Below, piece after piece: positions 50,746-60,845 of a DNA stretch of 64,000 bases. This DNA comes from Coprobacter fastidiosus. GTDB taxonomy: Bacteria > Bacteroidota > Bacteroidia > Bacteroidales > Coprobacteraceae. The translations under genes were made by a program, and so were the position numbers. The stretch is taken from assembly GCF_030296935.1 (NCBI RefSeq), contig NZ_AP028032.1, forward strand, positions 2,728,001 through 2,792,000, written 5' to 3'. Position 1 is the first letter of the stretch. Each line of letters starts with the position of its first letter. The notes under the pieces are model-generated. The model saw only the letters and a list, made by a program, of their open reading frames with translations. It made no database searches and was not told where the DNA came from.

Positions 50746-53700
50746 TTTTCTTTGATTGACGCTTTGAGTTTATATATTAAAGTAAAGAAAAAGGGAACAA
50801 GGATAATCCCGAATGTGATGGAGAATATCATTCCGAAAAAGACTCCTGTTCCGATAGATTGCCGGCTTGCCGAGCCCGGCCCGCTTGCCAATACCATCGG
50901 GAGCATACCCAAGATGAAAGCGAAAGAGGTCATGACGATGGGGCGGAATCGTTGACGTGCTGCATGAATGGCGGCATATATGATATCGGCACCTTTATCT
51001 ACTTGAATTTTTGCGAACTCGACTACCAGAATCGCATTTTTAGCAGCTAATCCGATCAACATGACGAGTCCTATCTGGAAGTAGATGTCGTTTTCCATTC
51101 CGCAGACCCATATTCCTAAATAAGCTCCGAAAGCAGCTACGGGAAGAGATAACAGTACCGAAATAGGGACTAACCAGCTTTCGTATTGTGCTGCTAGAAA
51201 TAAGAATACGAACAAGAAAACGAGGGCCATTATTATACCCGTTTTACCATCTGCTTTTTTTTCTTGAAACGAGAGTCCGCTCCATTCGATTCCGATGTTG
51301 GCAGGCAGATGTTTTTGCGCTATTTCTTCCATGATTTCCATCGCTTGTCCCGAACTGTATCCTTGTGCCGCCGCTCCTCGTATAATGGCCGTATTGAACA
51401 TATTGAATCGCTTAATACTTCCCGGGCCGGTCGTGTAATCGGTCGTTCCGAGAGCGGTGAGAGGAACCATAGCTCCGTTACTTCCTCGCACGAAAAATAA
51501 ATTGATGTTATCTTTATGAGCTCGATAAGGAGCTTCAGCCTGAATATATACTTTATAAATACGGTTGAACATGTTGAAATCGTTTACATATACCGAACCT
51601 GTATAAGCTTTCATTGTAGAGAAAATATCGGTTAGCGGTACTCCCAGTATGCGGGCTTTGTCCCGATCTACGTCGAAATAGAGTTGCGGAATTTCTGATT
51701 GTAGAGAGGAAGACAGTCCGGTTAGCTCTTTCCGTTGCAATGCGTAATGCATCAACGTATCTGCAGCCTGTATGAGATTTTGGAATGTTGCGTCTCCCCG
51801 TGCTTCAAGTTGCATTTCAAAACCACCGGAAGATCCGAGTCCCGGTATGACGGGAGGAGTACTTAGAAATACTTTAGATTCGGGGTACTGAGAAAGTTCT
51901 TCTCGTACGGTTTCCATAATTTGTTCTACACCTACTCCTTCTCTTTCTTCCCAAGGTTTAAGGATCACCGTGAGTTCGCTTCGCGATTGGTTGCTTCCTA
52001 CTCGAGGACTGCTTCCGGTGACATTCTGCACGTATGCGACAAACGGATTCTCCAGCAGATAGGAGACTGCTCTTTCGGTTACCTTTCGAGTTCGTTCCAA
52101 AGTTGCACCTTCAGGAAGTTCTAATTCTACTTTAAAATAACCTTGATCTTCTTGCGGCATAAAACTGGTGGGAATAAAACGGGAAATAACGAACATAATG
52201 ACCAGCATGATTCCGAATCCGGATAATATCCTTCTCGGATTCATCATCGCTTTTTGTATGAGATTAGAATATTTTCTGTTTCCGGTAACCAACCAATGGT
52301 TTATATATCGGAATAGAATGTGTTTTTTCTTTTTCTTGTTGCTCGGTTTTAACAGCAGAGCGCACATTGCCGGGCTTAATGTCAAGGCCACGACTGTCGA
52401 TATGAGTACCGATACGACAATGGTTACCGTAAATTGCCGATAAAGTTGTCCGGTGATGCCGCTAAGAAAACTTACGGGAATAAATACGGCACAAAGCACT
52501 AATGATGTTGCGATTAGGGCACTTGTCAGTCCGTTCATCGCTTTTTTTGTCGCCTCGTATGCCCCAATATGTTCTTCTTCCATAATCCGCTCGACATTTT
52601 CTACGACGACGATGGCGTCATCTACCACGATACCGATGGCGAGGATAAGACCGAGCATGGTCAGAAGGTTTAAAGAAAAACCGAATATCAGCATAAATCC
52701 GAAAGTTCCGATTAATGAGATCGGTACGGCAATTACCGGGATAAGGGTCGCACGCCAGTTCTGTAATGATAAAAATACGACGAGAATAACCAATCCCAAT
52801 GCTTCGAACAATGTTTTATAGACTTCGTGAATCGATTGAGAAATATAAGTCGTCATATCGAACGGTATTTCGTAGCTCATGCCTTCCGGAAAGTTCTTGC
52901 TGATTTCTTTCATGGCATCTTTTACTGCTTGTGCAACCTCTATCGCATTTGCTCCGGGAAGCATGTATATTCCTAATACGGCGGCATTCTCACCGTTGAT
53001 ACCGCTTTCGGTATTGTATGAAGAGGCTTCTAAGGAAACTCTGGCGACATCTTTCAACCGGATAAGAGAGCCGTCAGGATTGGCCCGGATGACAATATCC
53101 TCGAATTGCCCTACGGATGATAATCTCCCCTGGGTAGTGATAGGTATCGTTATGTCCAGCCCGGTTACAGGTTGCTGACCTAAGACACCGGCAGCCGATT
53201 CCCGATTCTGATCTTTCAGTGCGGTTTGCAGGTCTTGTACCGTTAATCCGAAGTTTGCAAGACGGTCGGGTTGTACCCATATTTGCATGGCATAGTAGCG
53301 GCTTCCGATATTCGATACTCTGCCGACACCCTCGATTCGACGTAATAAGTCGAGTACGTTGATCGTTGCGAAATTGCTTAGGTATATTTCATCGAATTTC
53401 GGGTCGTTCGATGTAAGACAAATCGTCATCAATTGGCTGGCCGCCTGCTTTTCTACAGATATTCCGTTTTGTATGACTTCTGCCGGTAGTCGCGATTCTG
53501 CCAGTTTTATCCTGTTCTGTATTTCTACGGCAGCAAGATCGGCATCGGTAGAAACATCGAAAGTCACAGTGGCGGAGAATCCTCCCGAGTTGGAACTGCT
53601 CGATTCCATATAAAGCATTCCCGGAGTTCCGTTTAATTCTTGTTCGATAGGTGTAGCTACCGCTTGTGACACGGTCGTTGCGCTCGCTCCCGGATAGGAT

Positions 53701-53843
53701 GCGCTTATTTTTACCACCGGAGGAGTAATTTGCGGATATTGGTCTATCGGTAACAAGAAAAGCCCGATAAGCCCGACGATAACGATGACTAAGGACAGAA
53801 CGATCGATAAGACGGGGCGGTCGATAAAAAATTCGCTTTTCAT
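50736..53843 (-). CDS. RND multidrug efflux pump, inner-membrane subunit (AcrB/HAE1)
   Basis: 1,035 residues, normal HAE1 length. Twelve membrane segments and two periplasmic loops. Hallmarks: FFIDRPVLSIVLSLVIVIVG at the start, GIVVDDAIVVVENVERIMEE (the Asp-Asp proton relay of TM4), YPGASATTVSQAVATPIEQE and FMPQEDQGYFKVELELPEGA. It exchanges protons for hydrophobic drugs, bile-type compounds or dyes. It overlaps both flanking genes by ATGA or similar, so tightly coupled. Confidence 0.96.
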   Translation of the reverse strand: MKSEFFIDRPVLSIVLSLVIVIVGLIGLFLLPIDQYPQITPPVVKISASYPGASATTVSQAVATPIEQELNGTPGMLYMESSSSNSGGFSATVTFDVSTDADLAAVEIQNRIKLAESRLPAEVIQNGISVEKQAASQLMTICLTSNDPKFDEIYLSNFATINVLDLLRRIEGVGRVSNIGSRYYAMQIWVQPDRLANFGLTVQDLQTALKDQNRESAAGVLGQQPVTGLDITIPITTQGRLSSVGQFEDIVIRANPDGSLIRLKDVARVSLEASSYNTESGINGENAAVLGIYMLPGANAIEVAQAVKDAMKEISKNFPEGMSYEIPFDMTTYISQSIHEVYKTLFEALGLVILVVFLSLQNWRATLIPVIAVPISLIGTFGFMLIFGFSLNLLTMLGLILAIGIVVDDAIVVVENVERIMEEEHIGAYEATKKAMNGLTSALIATSLVLCAVFIPVSFLSGITGQLYRQFTVTIVVSVLISTVVALTLSPAMCALLLKPSNKKKKKHILFRYINHWLVTGNRKYSNLIQKAMMNPRRILSGFGIMLVIMFVISRFIPTSFMPQEDQGYFKVELELPEGATLERTRKVTERAVSYLLENPFVAYVQNVTGSSPRVGSNQSRSELTVILKPWEEREGVGVEQIMETVREELSQYPESKVFLSTPPVIPGLGSSGGFEMQLEARGDATFQNLIQAADTLMHYALQRKELTGLSSSLQSEIPQLYFDVDRDKARILGVPLTDIFSTMKAYTGSVYVNDFNMFNRIYKVYIQAEAPYRAHKDNINLFFVRGSNGAMVPLTALGTTDYTTGPGSIKRFNMFNTAIIRGAAAQGYSSGQAMEIMEEIAQKHLPANIGIEWSGLSFQEKKADGKTGIIMALVFLFVFLFLAAQYESWLVPISVLLSLPVAAFGAYLGIWVCGMENDIYFQIGLVMLIGLAAKNAILVVEFAKIQVDKGADIIYAAIHAARQRFRPIVMTSFAFILGMLPMVLASGPGSASRQSIGTGVFFGMIFSITFGIILVPFFFTLIYKLKASIKEKWS

Positions 53844-55042
53844 GATTCGCTCCTTTCTTCCGGTGTTTCAGGCTTGATGGCTTCGGTGACCGGTTTGACT
53901 TTTATGCCCGGAGTTAATTTGTGGTAACCTTCGGTAACGATTTTCTCGCCTGTGGCAAGACCTCGTTCTACAACCATTTTGTTCCCGATTTCCGGGCCTA
54001 TTTCTATGAATCGTTTTTCTACGGTAGAGTCTTTGCGCATAACGAAGATATAAGCTCCTCCTTTTTCTAAAATTACAGCTTTGTTGGGAACAACGATGGC
54101 ATCTTCACGGACATCGAGCAATAATTTTACTTTGGTGAATTGTCCCGGCAGCAATATCTGTTCAGGATTAGGCATCTCTGCCCGCACGGAAAATGTTCCG
54201 GTTTGCGGGTCTACTTGCGGCTCGGCAAAATCTACCAAACCTTTTTGCGGGTATATCGAGTTATCTGCGAGCGTAATCGTTATATAAGGCTGCCACGTGC
54301 GGGAGGTGTCCCTTTGTCCCAGATTGACATTTCTCTCTTTACTGCGCAAGTAATCCAAGGCAGTCATGCTGAAATCGACTAATACCGTATCGCTTTTGAC
54401 AATGGTCGCCAATAGAGACTTTCCTCCCGGACCGACTAATGTTCCTACATCGACATGACGTTCGCTTATTCGTCCGGAAAGGGGAGAATGAACTGCCGTA
54501 TATCCCAGTTCCATTTCGGCTTGCGACAGATCGGCCTCGGTCATGTTTACCGAAGCTGCCGCACTTTCGTATGCGGCAATTGCATTGTCGAGGTCTAAGC
54601 GGCTTGCCGCATTTTGAGCGTACAAGGGTTGTATGCGTTCTAAGTCGCGTTTAGCTTTCAGTGCTTGAGCTTTATCTTTGGTAAGCTGGGCTTTTACTTT
54701 ATCGACTTTTGCTTTGTATTGGTCGGGATTGATAATAAATAATAGTTGGTTTTTAGGGACATAAGTACCTTCTTCGAAGAGCATTTTTTCAAGGTAGCCT
54801 TCTACTCGTGCACGAACTTCGACGAACTGTTGTGCTCGAATGCGTCCTACATATTCTCCGTAGATTTCGACATCGTCTGTCGTTACGGTCTCTATGACTA
54901 CCGTAGGTTCAGAGGCCGCTGTTTTGGGGGGACGGCTTAGGAAGTAATAGACGATTCCGATGACGATAATCCCGATAATAATGATCAGAACCTTTTTTCG
55001 ATTAAACTCCATTTTGGCGATTGACTCTACAAATTTTTTCAT
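53840..55042 (-). CDS. RND efflux periplasmic adaptor (AcrA type)
   Basis: 400 residues from the ATG at 55042 (MKKFVESIAKMEFNRKK...). One N-terminal membrane anchor (VLIIIIGIIVIGIVYYFL), then the adaptor order: lipoyl half (VEVRARVEGYLEKMLFEEGT), alpha-hairpin (about 115-190), second lipoyl half (YTAVHSPLSGRISERHVDVG), beta barrel and membrane-proximal domain. It links the AcrB-type pump and the TolC-type duct. First gene of the operon; a palindrome lies about 80 bases upstream. Confidence 0.94.
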   Translation of the reverse strand: MKKFVESIAKMEFNRKKVLIIIIGIIVIGIVYYFLSRPPKTAASEPTVVIETVTTDDVEIYGEYVGRIRAQQFVEVRARVEGYLEKMLFEEGTYVPKNQLLFIINPDQYKAKVDKVKAQLTKDKAQALKAKRDLERIQPLYAQNAASRLDLDNAIAAYESAAASVNMTEADLSQAEMELGYTAVHSPLSGRISERHVDVGTLVGPGGKSLLATIVKSDTVLVDFSMTALDYLRSKERNVNLGQRDTSRTWQPYITITLADNSIYPQKGLVDFAEPQVDPQTGTFSVRAEMPNPEQILLPGQFTKVKLLLDVREDAIVVPNKAVILEKGGAYIFVMRKDSTVEKRFIEIGPEIGNKMVVERGLATGEKIVTEGYHKLTPGIKVKPVTEAIKPETPEERSES

Positions 55043-55124
55043 ATATAGTTTTTCAAATGATTCAAATAACTGAATATATAACAATATCCGTGCAAAAAAG
55101 CAGGTATATTTATCATTTTATTGA

Positions 55125-55149
55125 AAATAGGGTATCAGATACCCTATTT
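55125..55149. promoter_or_regulatory. perfect palindrome upstream of the efflux operon, probable operator
   Basis: AAATAGGGTATC and GATACCCTATTT flank a single A (55125-55149). The symmetrical 25-base site lies between the suf terminator and the acrA start, in the promoter region. Such sites suit TetR- or MarR-type repressors; no regulator gene adjoins the operon. A second role as a hairpin cannot be excluded. Confidence 0.5.
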
Positions 55150-55159
55150 CGGTCTTGGT

Positions 55160-55196
55160 AAAAAAACAAGGGTGTAGATATTTTCTACATCCTTGT
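55160..55196 (-). terminator. terminator of the cvpA-sufBCDS operon
   Basis: ACAAGGGTGTAGA (55166-55178) pairs with TCTACATCCTTGT (55184-55196; one mismatch), and the minus strand then runs into Ts (complement of 55160-55166). It follows the sufS stop. Confidence 0.88.
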
Positions 55197-55215
55197 TGAA
55201 TTTTTATATATCAGA

Positions 55216-56430
55216 TCAAAACATTTTTGCAACACGGTCTACGGCTGCAACGAATGCGTCGGCCTCTTCTTTAGTATTATAAACAGCAAAAGATGCACGA
55301 AGTACACCTTCCACACCTAAAGCCTGCATCAACGGTTGGGCGCAATGATGTCCTGTCCGGGTAGCAAAACCGAGTTTGTCAAGTAACATTCCCATATCAT
55401 AATGATGAATATCTTTTACAAGAAACGAGATAACAGCACTTTTTTCATGTGCAGTTCCGAAAATTCTCATGCCGTCTATCTGCATCAATTGTCCGGTTGT
55501 ATAACGAAGCAGGTCTTGTTCGTGTGCTGCGATATTCTCTATCCCGATGCTTTCGATATAATCGAGGGCTGTCGCAAAAGCCATTGTTCCGATATAGTCG
55601 GGAGTTCCGGCCTCGAATTTATAAGGCAGTTCGTTGAATGTCGTTTTTTCGAAAGAAACATGCGAGATCATTTCGCCTCCACCTTGATAGGGAGGCATGA
55701 CGTTCAACCATTTTTCTTTACCGTATAATACTCCGATTCCGGTAGGACCATACATTTTATGAGCTGATAAAACATAAAAATCGACATCCAGATCTTGCAC
55801 GTCTATCCGAGTGTGAGGAGCAGCTTGTGCTCCGTCCAGCAAGACGGGCACATCGTGCGAATGCGATATTGAAATTATTTCTTTTATGGGATTTACAGTT
55901 CCTAAAACATTAGAGATATGTGAGAGTGATACGAGTTTTGTCTTTTCATTGAATAATGAGCGGAAAACGTCCATCTTCAGTTCTCCGTTTTCATCGATAG
56001 GCACGACTCTCAATATAATTTTTTTCCGGTTTTGGAGCAATTGCCACGGAACGATATTGGCATGATGTTCCATTTCCGACAATATTATTTCATCTCCGTC
56101 TTTCAGAAACGCGTCTCCGAACGAACTTGCGACCAGGTTTATGGATTCGGTAGTTCCACGCGTAAAAATAATTTCGTAGTCGTGTGCTGCATGCAAATAT
56201 TGCTGCACTCTTTTTCGTGCATTCTCGTGACCTTCGGTAGCTTCCTGGCTTAAAAAATGCACACCTCGGTGTACGTTTGCATTGATACGGTCATATCCGT
56301 CTCTGATCGTATTGACGACACATTCGGGAGTTTGAGAGGTTGCAGCATTGTCAAAATAAACCAATGGTTTCCCATATACTTTTTGTTCGAGTATAGGAAA
56401 GTCATTTCGTATTTTTTGAATATCTAACAT
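55216..56430 (-). CDS. sufS: SufS cysteine desulfurase
   Basis: 404 residues. PLP-dependent; it takes sulfur from cysteine for iron-sulfur cluster assembly. The PLP Lys lies in YVLSAHKMYGPTGIGVLYG; the catalytic Cys in ATRTGHHCAQPLMQ (about residue 360) is in the short-loop SufS (group II) form. N-terminal VYFDNAATSQTP. Last gene of the suf operon; no sufE is seen in the window. Confidence 0.97.
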   Translation of the reverse strand: MLDIQKIRNDFPILEQKVYGKPLVYFDNAATSQTPECVVNTIRDGYDRINANVHRGVHFLSQEATEGHENARKRVQQYLHAAHDYEIIFTRGTTESINLVASSFGDAFLKDGDEIILSEMEHHANIVPWQLLQNRKKIILRVVPIDENGELKMDVFRSLFNEKTKLVSLSHISNVLGTVNPIKEIISISHSHDVPVLLDGAQAAPHTRIDVQDLDVDFYVLSAHKMYGPTGIGVLYGKEKWLNVMPPYQGGGEMISHVSFEKTTFNELPYKFEAGTPDYIGTMAFATALDYIESIGIENIAAHEQDLLRYTTGQLMQIDGMRIFGTAHEKSAVISFLVKDIHHYDMGMLLDKLGFATRTGHHCAQPLMQALGVEGVLRASFAVYNTKEEADAFVAAVDRVAKMF

Positions 56431-56451
56431 AGTTATATGGTCTCCTTTATT

Positions 56452-57795
56452 TTATTGACAGATATTGCATCCTGCACATTTGTCGAGTTCTCCGCGAAAT
56501 CTTTTTTCTACCAGTTGGCGCAGTCGGTCTTTTAAGGCATCCATCCTGACGTTCTCGATTACATCGTTGGTAAAGGCGAACATCAACAGCATTCGTGCCT
56601 CAGCTTCGGGGATTCCCCGTGACCGGAGATAGAACAGCGCGTTTTCGTCTAATTGTCCTACGGTAGCGCCATGACTGCATTTTACGTCATCTGCATATAT
56701 TTCTAATTGCGGTTTCGTGTACATGTGGGCTTCTTTTGTAGCACAAAGATTCCGGTTGGTTTGATAAGCCGAGGTTTTCTGTGCGCCTTCCCGTACGAGA
56801 ATACGTCCGCTGAAAGAGCCTGTCGATGAATCGTTCAGTACATATTTGAACAGTTCATTACTGGTGCAGTGAGGAACGGCATGATCGATGAACGTATGGT
56901 TATCTACCGATTGTTTTTTATCTGCTATCGCCATTCCGCACAAATGGGCTTCGGCATGTTCTCCGGAGAATGTCATCCGGTAATTGTTGCGAGTTGTGCC
57001 GTTATGAAGGGTAATGCCGTTAATAAGGACGTTCGATTTTTCAGCTTGATCTACAAAAGTAGAGGTTATCCGGTTAGTGTTCAGTGATGATTCTTCTATA
57101 TCATAATAGTCGAATACCGCATTTTTACCGGCATAAATTTCGGTTACTTGCGATGACAAAAATTTCTTTTTATCCATCGTATGGTCACAAACCAGCAGAC
57201 GAGCTTGTGCACCCTCTTCCAAAATGATCAACAGGCGGCGGTTTACCATAAAATCTGCGTCTCCCCGTAGTATATTGATCAGTTGTATCGGCTTTTCTAT
57301 AATAACGCCTTTCGGTACATAAAGAAAAAATCCGTCTTGTACGAATGCCGTATTTAATGCGACGATTCCATCGTTTCGGGTACAAGCCTGTTTCCCGTAA
57401 TAACGCTGTACCAGATCGGGATGAGAACGAGCCATTTCGTTAAGACTTCCGATAAGAACTCCTTCGGGAAGTTTTATTTTAGGATTTTCTTTTGTATAAA
57501 AACTGTCATTGACTATAAAGTAAAGCAATGTACTGAGATTCGGAACATCGCATCGAAATACTTCGTAAGGGTTTACGGGTATCTCTAAACGGTTCAGATT
57601 CAATCCGTAATCGGGAGCGAACAGATCCGGAATGTTCGTGTGCTTATACTCTTCATCGTTTGGGGAGGGAAATCCTGTTTCCCGGAATTCGGACATCGCT
57701 TTTTCCCGCAATGCGTTAAGTATGGGAGAAGCATGATTGTCGATGAGTGAATGGTACTGGTCGTACAATTCTATATATTGTTTTTCTATATTCAT
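56452..57795 (-). CDS. sufD: SufD, Fe-S scaffold subunit
   Basis: 447 residues from the ATG at 57795 (a TTG lies three codons earlier). It partners SufB and SufC in the SufBC2D scaffold. The C-terminal half carries the family's SufBD core: CSHGATVGQLDENALFYLRS RGIPEAEARMLL. The protein ends in CAGCNICQ, three closely spaced cysteines not needed by the fold, which could hold a cluster or metal. Downstream of sufC by 36 bases. Confidence 0.94.
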   Translation of the reverse strand: MNIEKQYIELYDQYHSLIDNHASPILNALREKAMSEFRETGFPSPNDEEYKHTNIPDLFAPDYGLNLNRLEIPVNPYEVFRCDVPNLSTLLYFIVNDSFYTKENPKIKLPEGVLIGSLNEMARSHPDLVQRYYGKQACTRNDGIVALNTAFVQDGFFLYVPKGVIIEKPIQLINILRGDADFMVNRRLLIILEEGAQARLLVCDHTMDKKKFLSSQVTEIYAGKNAVFDYYDIEESSLNTNRITSTFVDQAEKSNVLINGITLHNGTTRNNYRMTFSGEHAEAHLCGMAIADKKQSVDNHTFIDHAVPHCTSNELFKYVLNDSSTGSFSGRILVREGAQKTSAYQTNRNLCATKEAHMYTKPQLEIYADDVKCSHGATVGQLDENALFYLRSRGIPEAEARMLLMFAFTNDVIENVRMDALKDRLRQLVEKRFRGELDKCAGCNICQ

Positions 57796-57831
57796 GATGT
57801 ACAATGATAATGAAACGTCTGATTAAAAGGA

Positions 57832-58590
57832 TCAGATTTGTTTATCGACTTCTTTTTTGATCCAATCATATCCTTTTTCTTCCAACTCCAAGGCCAGTTC
57901 AGGACCGCCTGATTTTACGATACGACCTTTATAAAGCACGTGAACAAAATCCGGAGCGATATAATCGAGCAATCTTTGATAGTGAGTAATTACGATTGTC
58001 GCATTTTGATCTGATTTCAACTTATTCACGCCTTCTGCAACGATACGTAAGGCATCTATATCCAGTCCGCTGTCCGTTTCGTCCAGAATCGACAAACGAG
58101 GCTGAAGCATAGCCATTTGAAAAATTTCGTTTTTCTTTTTTTCTCCGCCGGAAAAGCCTTCGTTTACCGATCGGCTCGCCAGTTTGTTATCTAACTCTAC
58201 GATTTCGCGTTTTTCGCGCATCATGCGCAGAAAGTCTGTTGCGGATAGAGGTTCTAAACCCTTATACTTGCGTTGTTCGTTTACAGCGGCACGCATGAAG
58301 TTCACCATGCTTACACCTGGTATTTCTACCGGATATTGGAAACTCAAGAAAATGCCTTCGTGTGAACGGTCTTCAGGAGAAAGAGATAGCAGGTCTTTTC
58401 CATAAAAATTTACACTTCCTTCGGTCACTTCAAAGGCCGGATTTCCTGCCAGAACCGAAGATAATGTACTTTTCCCCGATCCGTTAGGCCCCATAATTGC
58501 ATGAACTTCTCCGGGTTTTACCGTCAGGTTAATTCCCTTTAATATCTCTTTGCCGTTGATACTGGCATGTAAATCTTTAATATCTAACAT
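57832..58590 (-). CDS. sufC: SufC, ABC-type ATPase of Fe-S assembly
   Basis: 252 residues. Walker A GPNGSGKST (about 35), the SufC-type signature GFSGGEKKKNEIFQMA and Walker B RLSILDETDSGLDID, with a closing switch His in VITHYQRLL. Cytoplasmic ATPase driving conformational change of SufB-SufD. Middle of the suf operon. Confidence 0.97.
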   Translation of the reverse strand: MLDIKDLHASINGKEILKGINLTVKPGEVHAIMGPNGSGKSTLSSVLAGNPAFEVTEGSVNFYGKDLLSLSPEDRSHEGIFLSFQYPVEIPGVSMVNFMRAAVNEQRKYKGLEPLSATDFLRMMREKREIVELDNKLASRSVNEGFSGGEKKKNEIFQMAMLQPRLSILDETDSGLDIDALRIVAEGVNKLKSDQNATIVITHYQRLLDYIAPDFVHVLYKGRIVKSGGPELALELEEKGYDWIKKEVDKQI

Positions 58591-58629
58591 CGTATGTCGT
58601 CTTTTTTATGTTCAAATTAAAATATTCAA

Positions 58630-60081
58630 TTATCCAACCGAGCCTTCTAAGGAGATTTGTAAAAGTTTCTGGGCTTCGACAGCAAATTCCATCGGGAGCT
58701 TGTTCATAACCTCTTTTGCGTAACCGTTTACAATCAGACCTACGGCATCTTCTGTCGGAATACCCCTTTGGTTGCAATAAAATATCTGATCTTCGCTGAT
58801 CTTGGATGTAGTAGCTTCATGTTCTATGACTGCGGTATTGTTCTTTATGTCCATATACGGAAATGTGTGTGCTCCGCAATGAGAACTCAGCAATAAACTG
58901 TCGCATTGTGTATAATTACGGGCATTATCGGCACGAGGGGAAACTTTGACCAGTCCCCGATAGCTGTTTTGGCTGTATCCTGCAGAGATACCTTTGGAAA
59001 CAATCGTGCTTCTTGTATTTTTTCCTAAATGGATCATTTTCGTTCCCGTATCTGCCTGTTGGTGGTTATTGGTAACGGCAACCGAATAAAATTCTCCGAT
59101 CGAATTGTCTCCGGCAAGTATGCAACTCGGATATTTCCATGTAATGGCAGAGCCTGTTTCTACTTGTGTCCATGAGATTTTCGAATGGTCTCCTTTACAC
59201 ATGCCCCGTTTCGTTACAAAATTATAAATACCGCCTTTCCCGTTTTTATCACCGGGATACCAGTTCTGAACAGTAGAGTATTTTACTTCTGCACGGTCGT
59301 GGGCGATTATCTCTACTATTGCCGCATGCAGTTGGTTTTCGTCACGCATCGGAGCAGTGCACCCTTCGAGATAACTTACATAACTGTCGTCATCGGCTAC
59401 GATTAAGGTGCGTTCGAATTGTCCCGTATTGGCTGCGTTGATACGGAAATAGGTTGATAATTCCATAGGGCAGCGTACCCCTTTGGGAATATACACGAAC
59501 GAACCGTCGCTGAATACGGCGGAGTTGAGCGCTGCAAAAAAATTGTCACGATAAGATACCACCGAACCCAGATATTTTTTTACTAAGTCGGGATAATCTT
59601 TGACCGCCTCGCTGAACGAACAGAAAATTACGCCCAGTTCGGCGAGTTTTTCCCGGAATGTCGTTTTTACCGAAACACTGTCCATGACAGCGTCGACGGC
59701 AATTCCTGAAAGTTTCATCTGTTCTTCTAAAGAGATTCCTAATTTGTTGAATGTCTTCAGTAACTCTGGATCTACTTCATCAAGGCTTTTCGGTCCTTCT
59801 TTTTTCTTAGGTGCAGCATAATAGCTGATTGCCTGGTAGTCGATAGAAGGAATGTCTAAATGTGCCCAATGCGGCATCTTCAATGTTTTCCAGTGTTCAT
59901 AAGCCTTTAGTCTGAATTCGAGTAACCATTCGGGTTCTCCTTTTTTTTGAGAGATAAGCCTGATTACATTTTCGCATAATCCGGTAGGAATCACTTCCGT
60001 TTCTATATCGGTTACAAATCCGTATTTATAATCGTTGGATGTAACGTCGTTTAATATTTGGTTAGGATCTTCTTGTTTCAT
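58630..60081 (-). CDS. sufB: SufB, Fe-S scaffold subunit
   Basis: 483 residues, normal length. It receives sulfur and builds clusters with SufC and SufD. Conserved blocks: [60 protein letters not shown] (the His/Cys region near the SufB-SufD interface) and [23 protein letters not shown]. Its start lies inside the 3' end of cvpA (20-base overlap), so it is coupled to it. Confidence 0.97.
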   Translation of the reverse strand: MKQEDPNQILNDVTSNDYKYGFVTDIETEVIPTGLCENVIRLISQKKGEPEWLLEFRLKAYEHWKTLKMPHWAHLDIPSIDYQAISYYAAPKKKEGPKSLDEVDPELLKTFNKLGISLEEQMKLSGIAVDAVMDSVSVKTTFREKLAELGVIFCSFSEAVKDYPDLVKKYLGSVVSYRDNFFAALNSAVFSDGSFVYIPKGVRCPMELSTYFRINAANTGQFERTLIVADDDSYVSYLEGCTAPMRDENQLHAAIVEIIAHDRAEVKYSTVQNWYPGDKNGKGGIYNFVTKRGMCKGDHSKISWTQVETGSAITWKYPSCILAGDNSIGEFYSVAVTNNHQQADTGTKMIHLGKNTRSTIVSKGISAGYSQNSYRGLVKVSPRADNARNYTQCDSLLLSSHCGAHTFPYMDIKNNTAVIEHEATTSKISEDQIFYCNQRGIPTEDAVGLIVNGYAKEVMNKLPMEFAVEAQKLLQISLEGSVG

Positions 60082-60700
60082 ATATATATTTTACATTTAG
60101 CCCATTATCGTTTATATCGGATAAAATGGGGATGTCGTAAGAATATCTTTTTAATAAACAAACACTTATCTGTTTTGGTTTGTCTGTTTCTTTGTTTTTA
60201 TTCTCGTTACGGAATGCTTGTTTAGATAAATCGAGAATAAAAGGAGCGACTTTTATTATTTCGGAATAAAAGTATGAATTTTCTTGCATTTTTGTATCTT
60301 TCGGATCTAACTCCTTGTGTAATAAATCATAAATATTCAGAACTGCACTGATTACAAGAATATATTTAAATCCGCAGAAAAGAACACCTGCCCATTTGTC
60401 CGGAAGTCCGAGATGTAGCATCCGGGCAAAGCGTTGCATCAGTCGGGTGATAAATTTACAGGAGAAGAGAATGATCAAGAAAGTTACCAAATATGCGATT
60501 TTATGGTTGACGTATTCGGGAAACAGCTCTGTTTTATTCAATAGTAAACCCATGAAAGGAGATAAGAGATTAGCCCCCAAAATAGCTAACAGTATGCCTC
60601 CCAAAGCCCCGATCTGACGAATAAGTCCTAAATGATAGCCTCGGAAAATACTGTACAAAATGAGTACGGCAATGACTATATCTATAATCTCGATTCTCAT
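60062..60700 (-). CDS. CvpA family membrane protein
   Basis: 212 residues. Four hydrophobic segments ([74 protein letters not shown]). The [29 protein letters not shown] start is typical of CvpA. Inner membrane; in other bacteria linked to colicin V secretion, biofilm or envelope stress, but function is not settled. First gene ahead of sufBCDS, overlapping sufB by 20 bases, an arrangement common in Bacteroidota. Confidence 0.93.
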   Translation of the reverse strand: MRIEIIDIVIAVLILYSIFRGYHLGLIRQIGALGGILLAILGANLLSPFMGLLLNKTELFPEYVNHKIAYLVTFLIILFSCKFITRLMQRFARMLHLGLPDKWAGVLFCGFKYILVISAVLNIYDLLHKELDPKDTKMQENSYFYSEIIKVAPFILDLSKQAFRNENKNKETDKPKQISVCLLKRYSYDIPILSDINDNGLNVKYIYETRRS

Positions 60701-60732
60701 ACTCCCTTTAAATCATTTGTCTCCGAACAGAA

Positions 60733-60789
60733 AAACACAGATGTCAAAAAGTTCCGACTTATCGGGTTACTTCTTTTACATCCGTGTTT
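60733..60789 (-). terminator. hairpin between infB and cvpA
   Basis: AAACACAGATGT (60733-60744) pairs with ACATCCGTGTTT (60778-60789), 11 of 12; CGGGTTAC near 60763 has its complement GTAACCCG near 60808, so an alternative fold exists. On the minus strand the stem ends in GTGTTTTTC. Probable infB terminator. Confidence 0.6.
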
Positions 60790-60845
60790 ATATTCTTGCT
60801 GCAAATAGGTAACCCGATTGTTTCGGTAATGCCTGTGCAGAGTTT

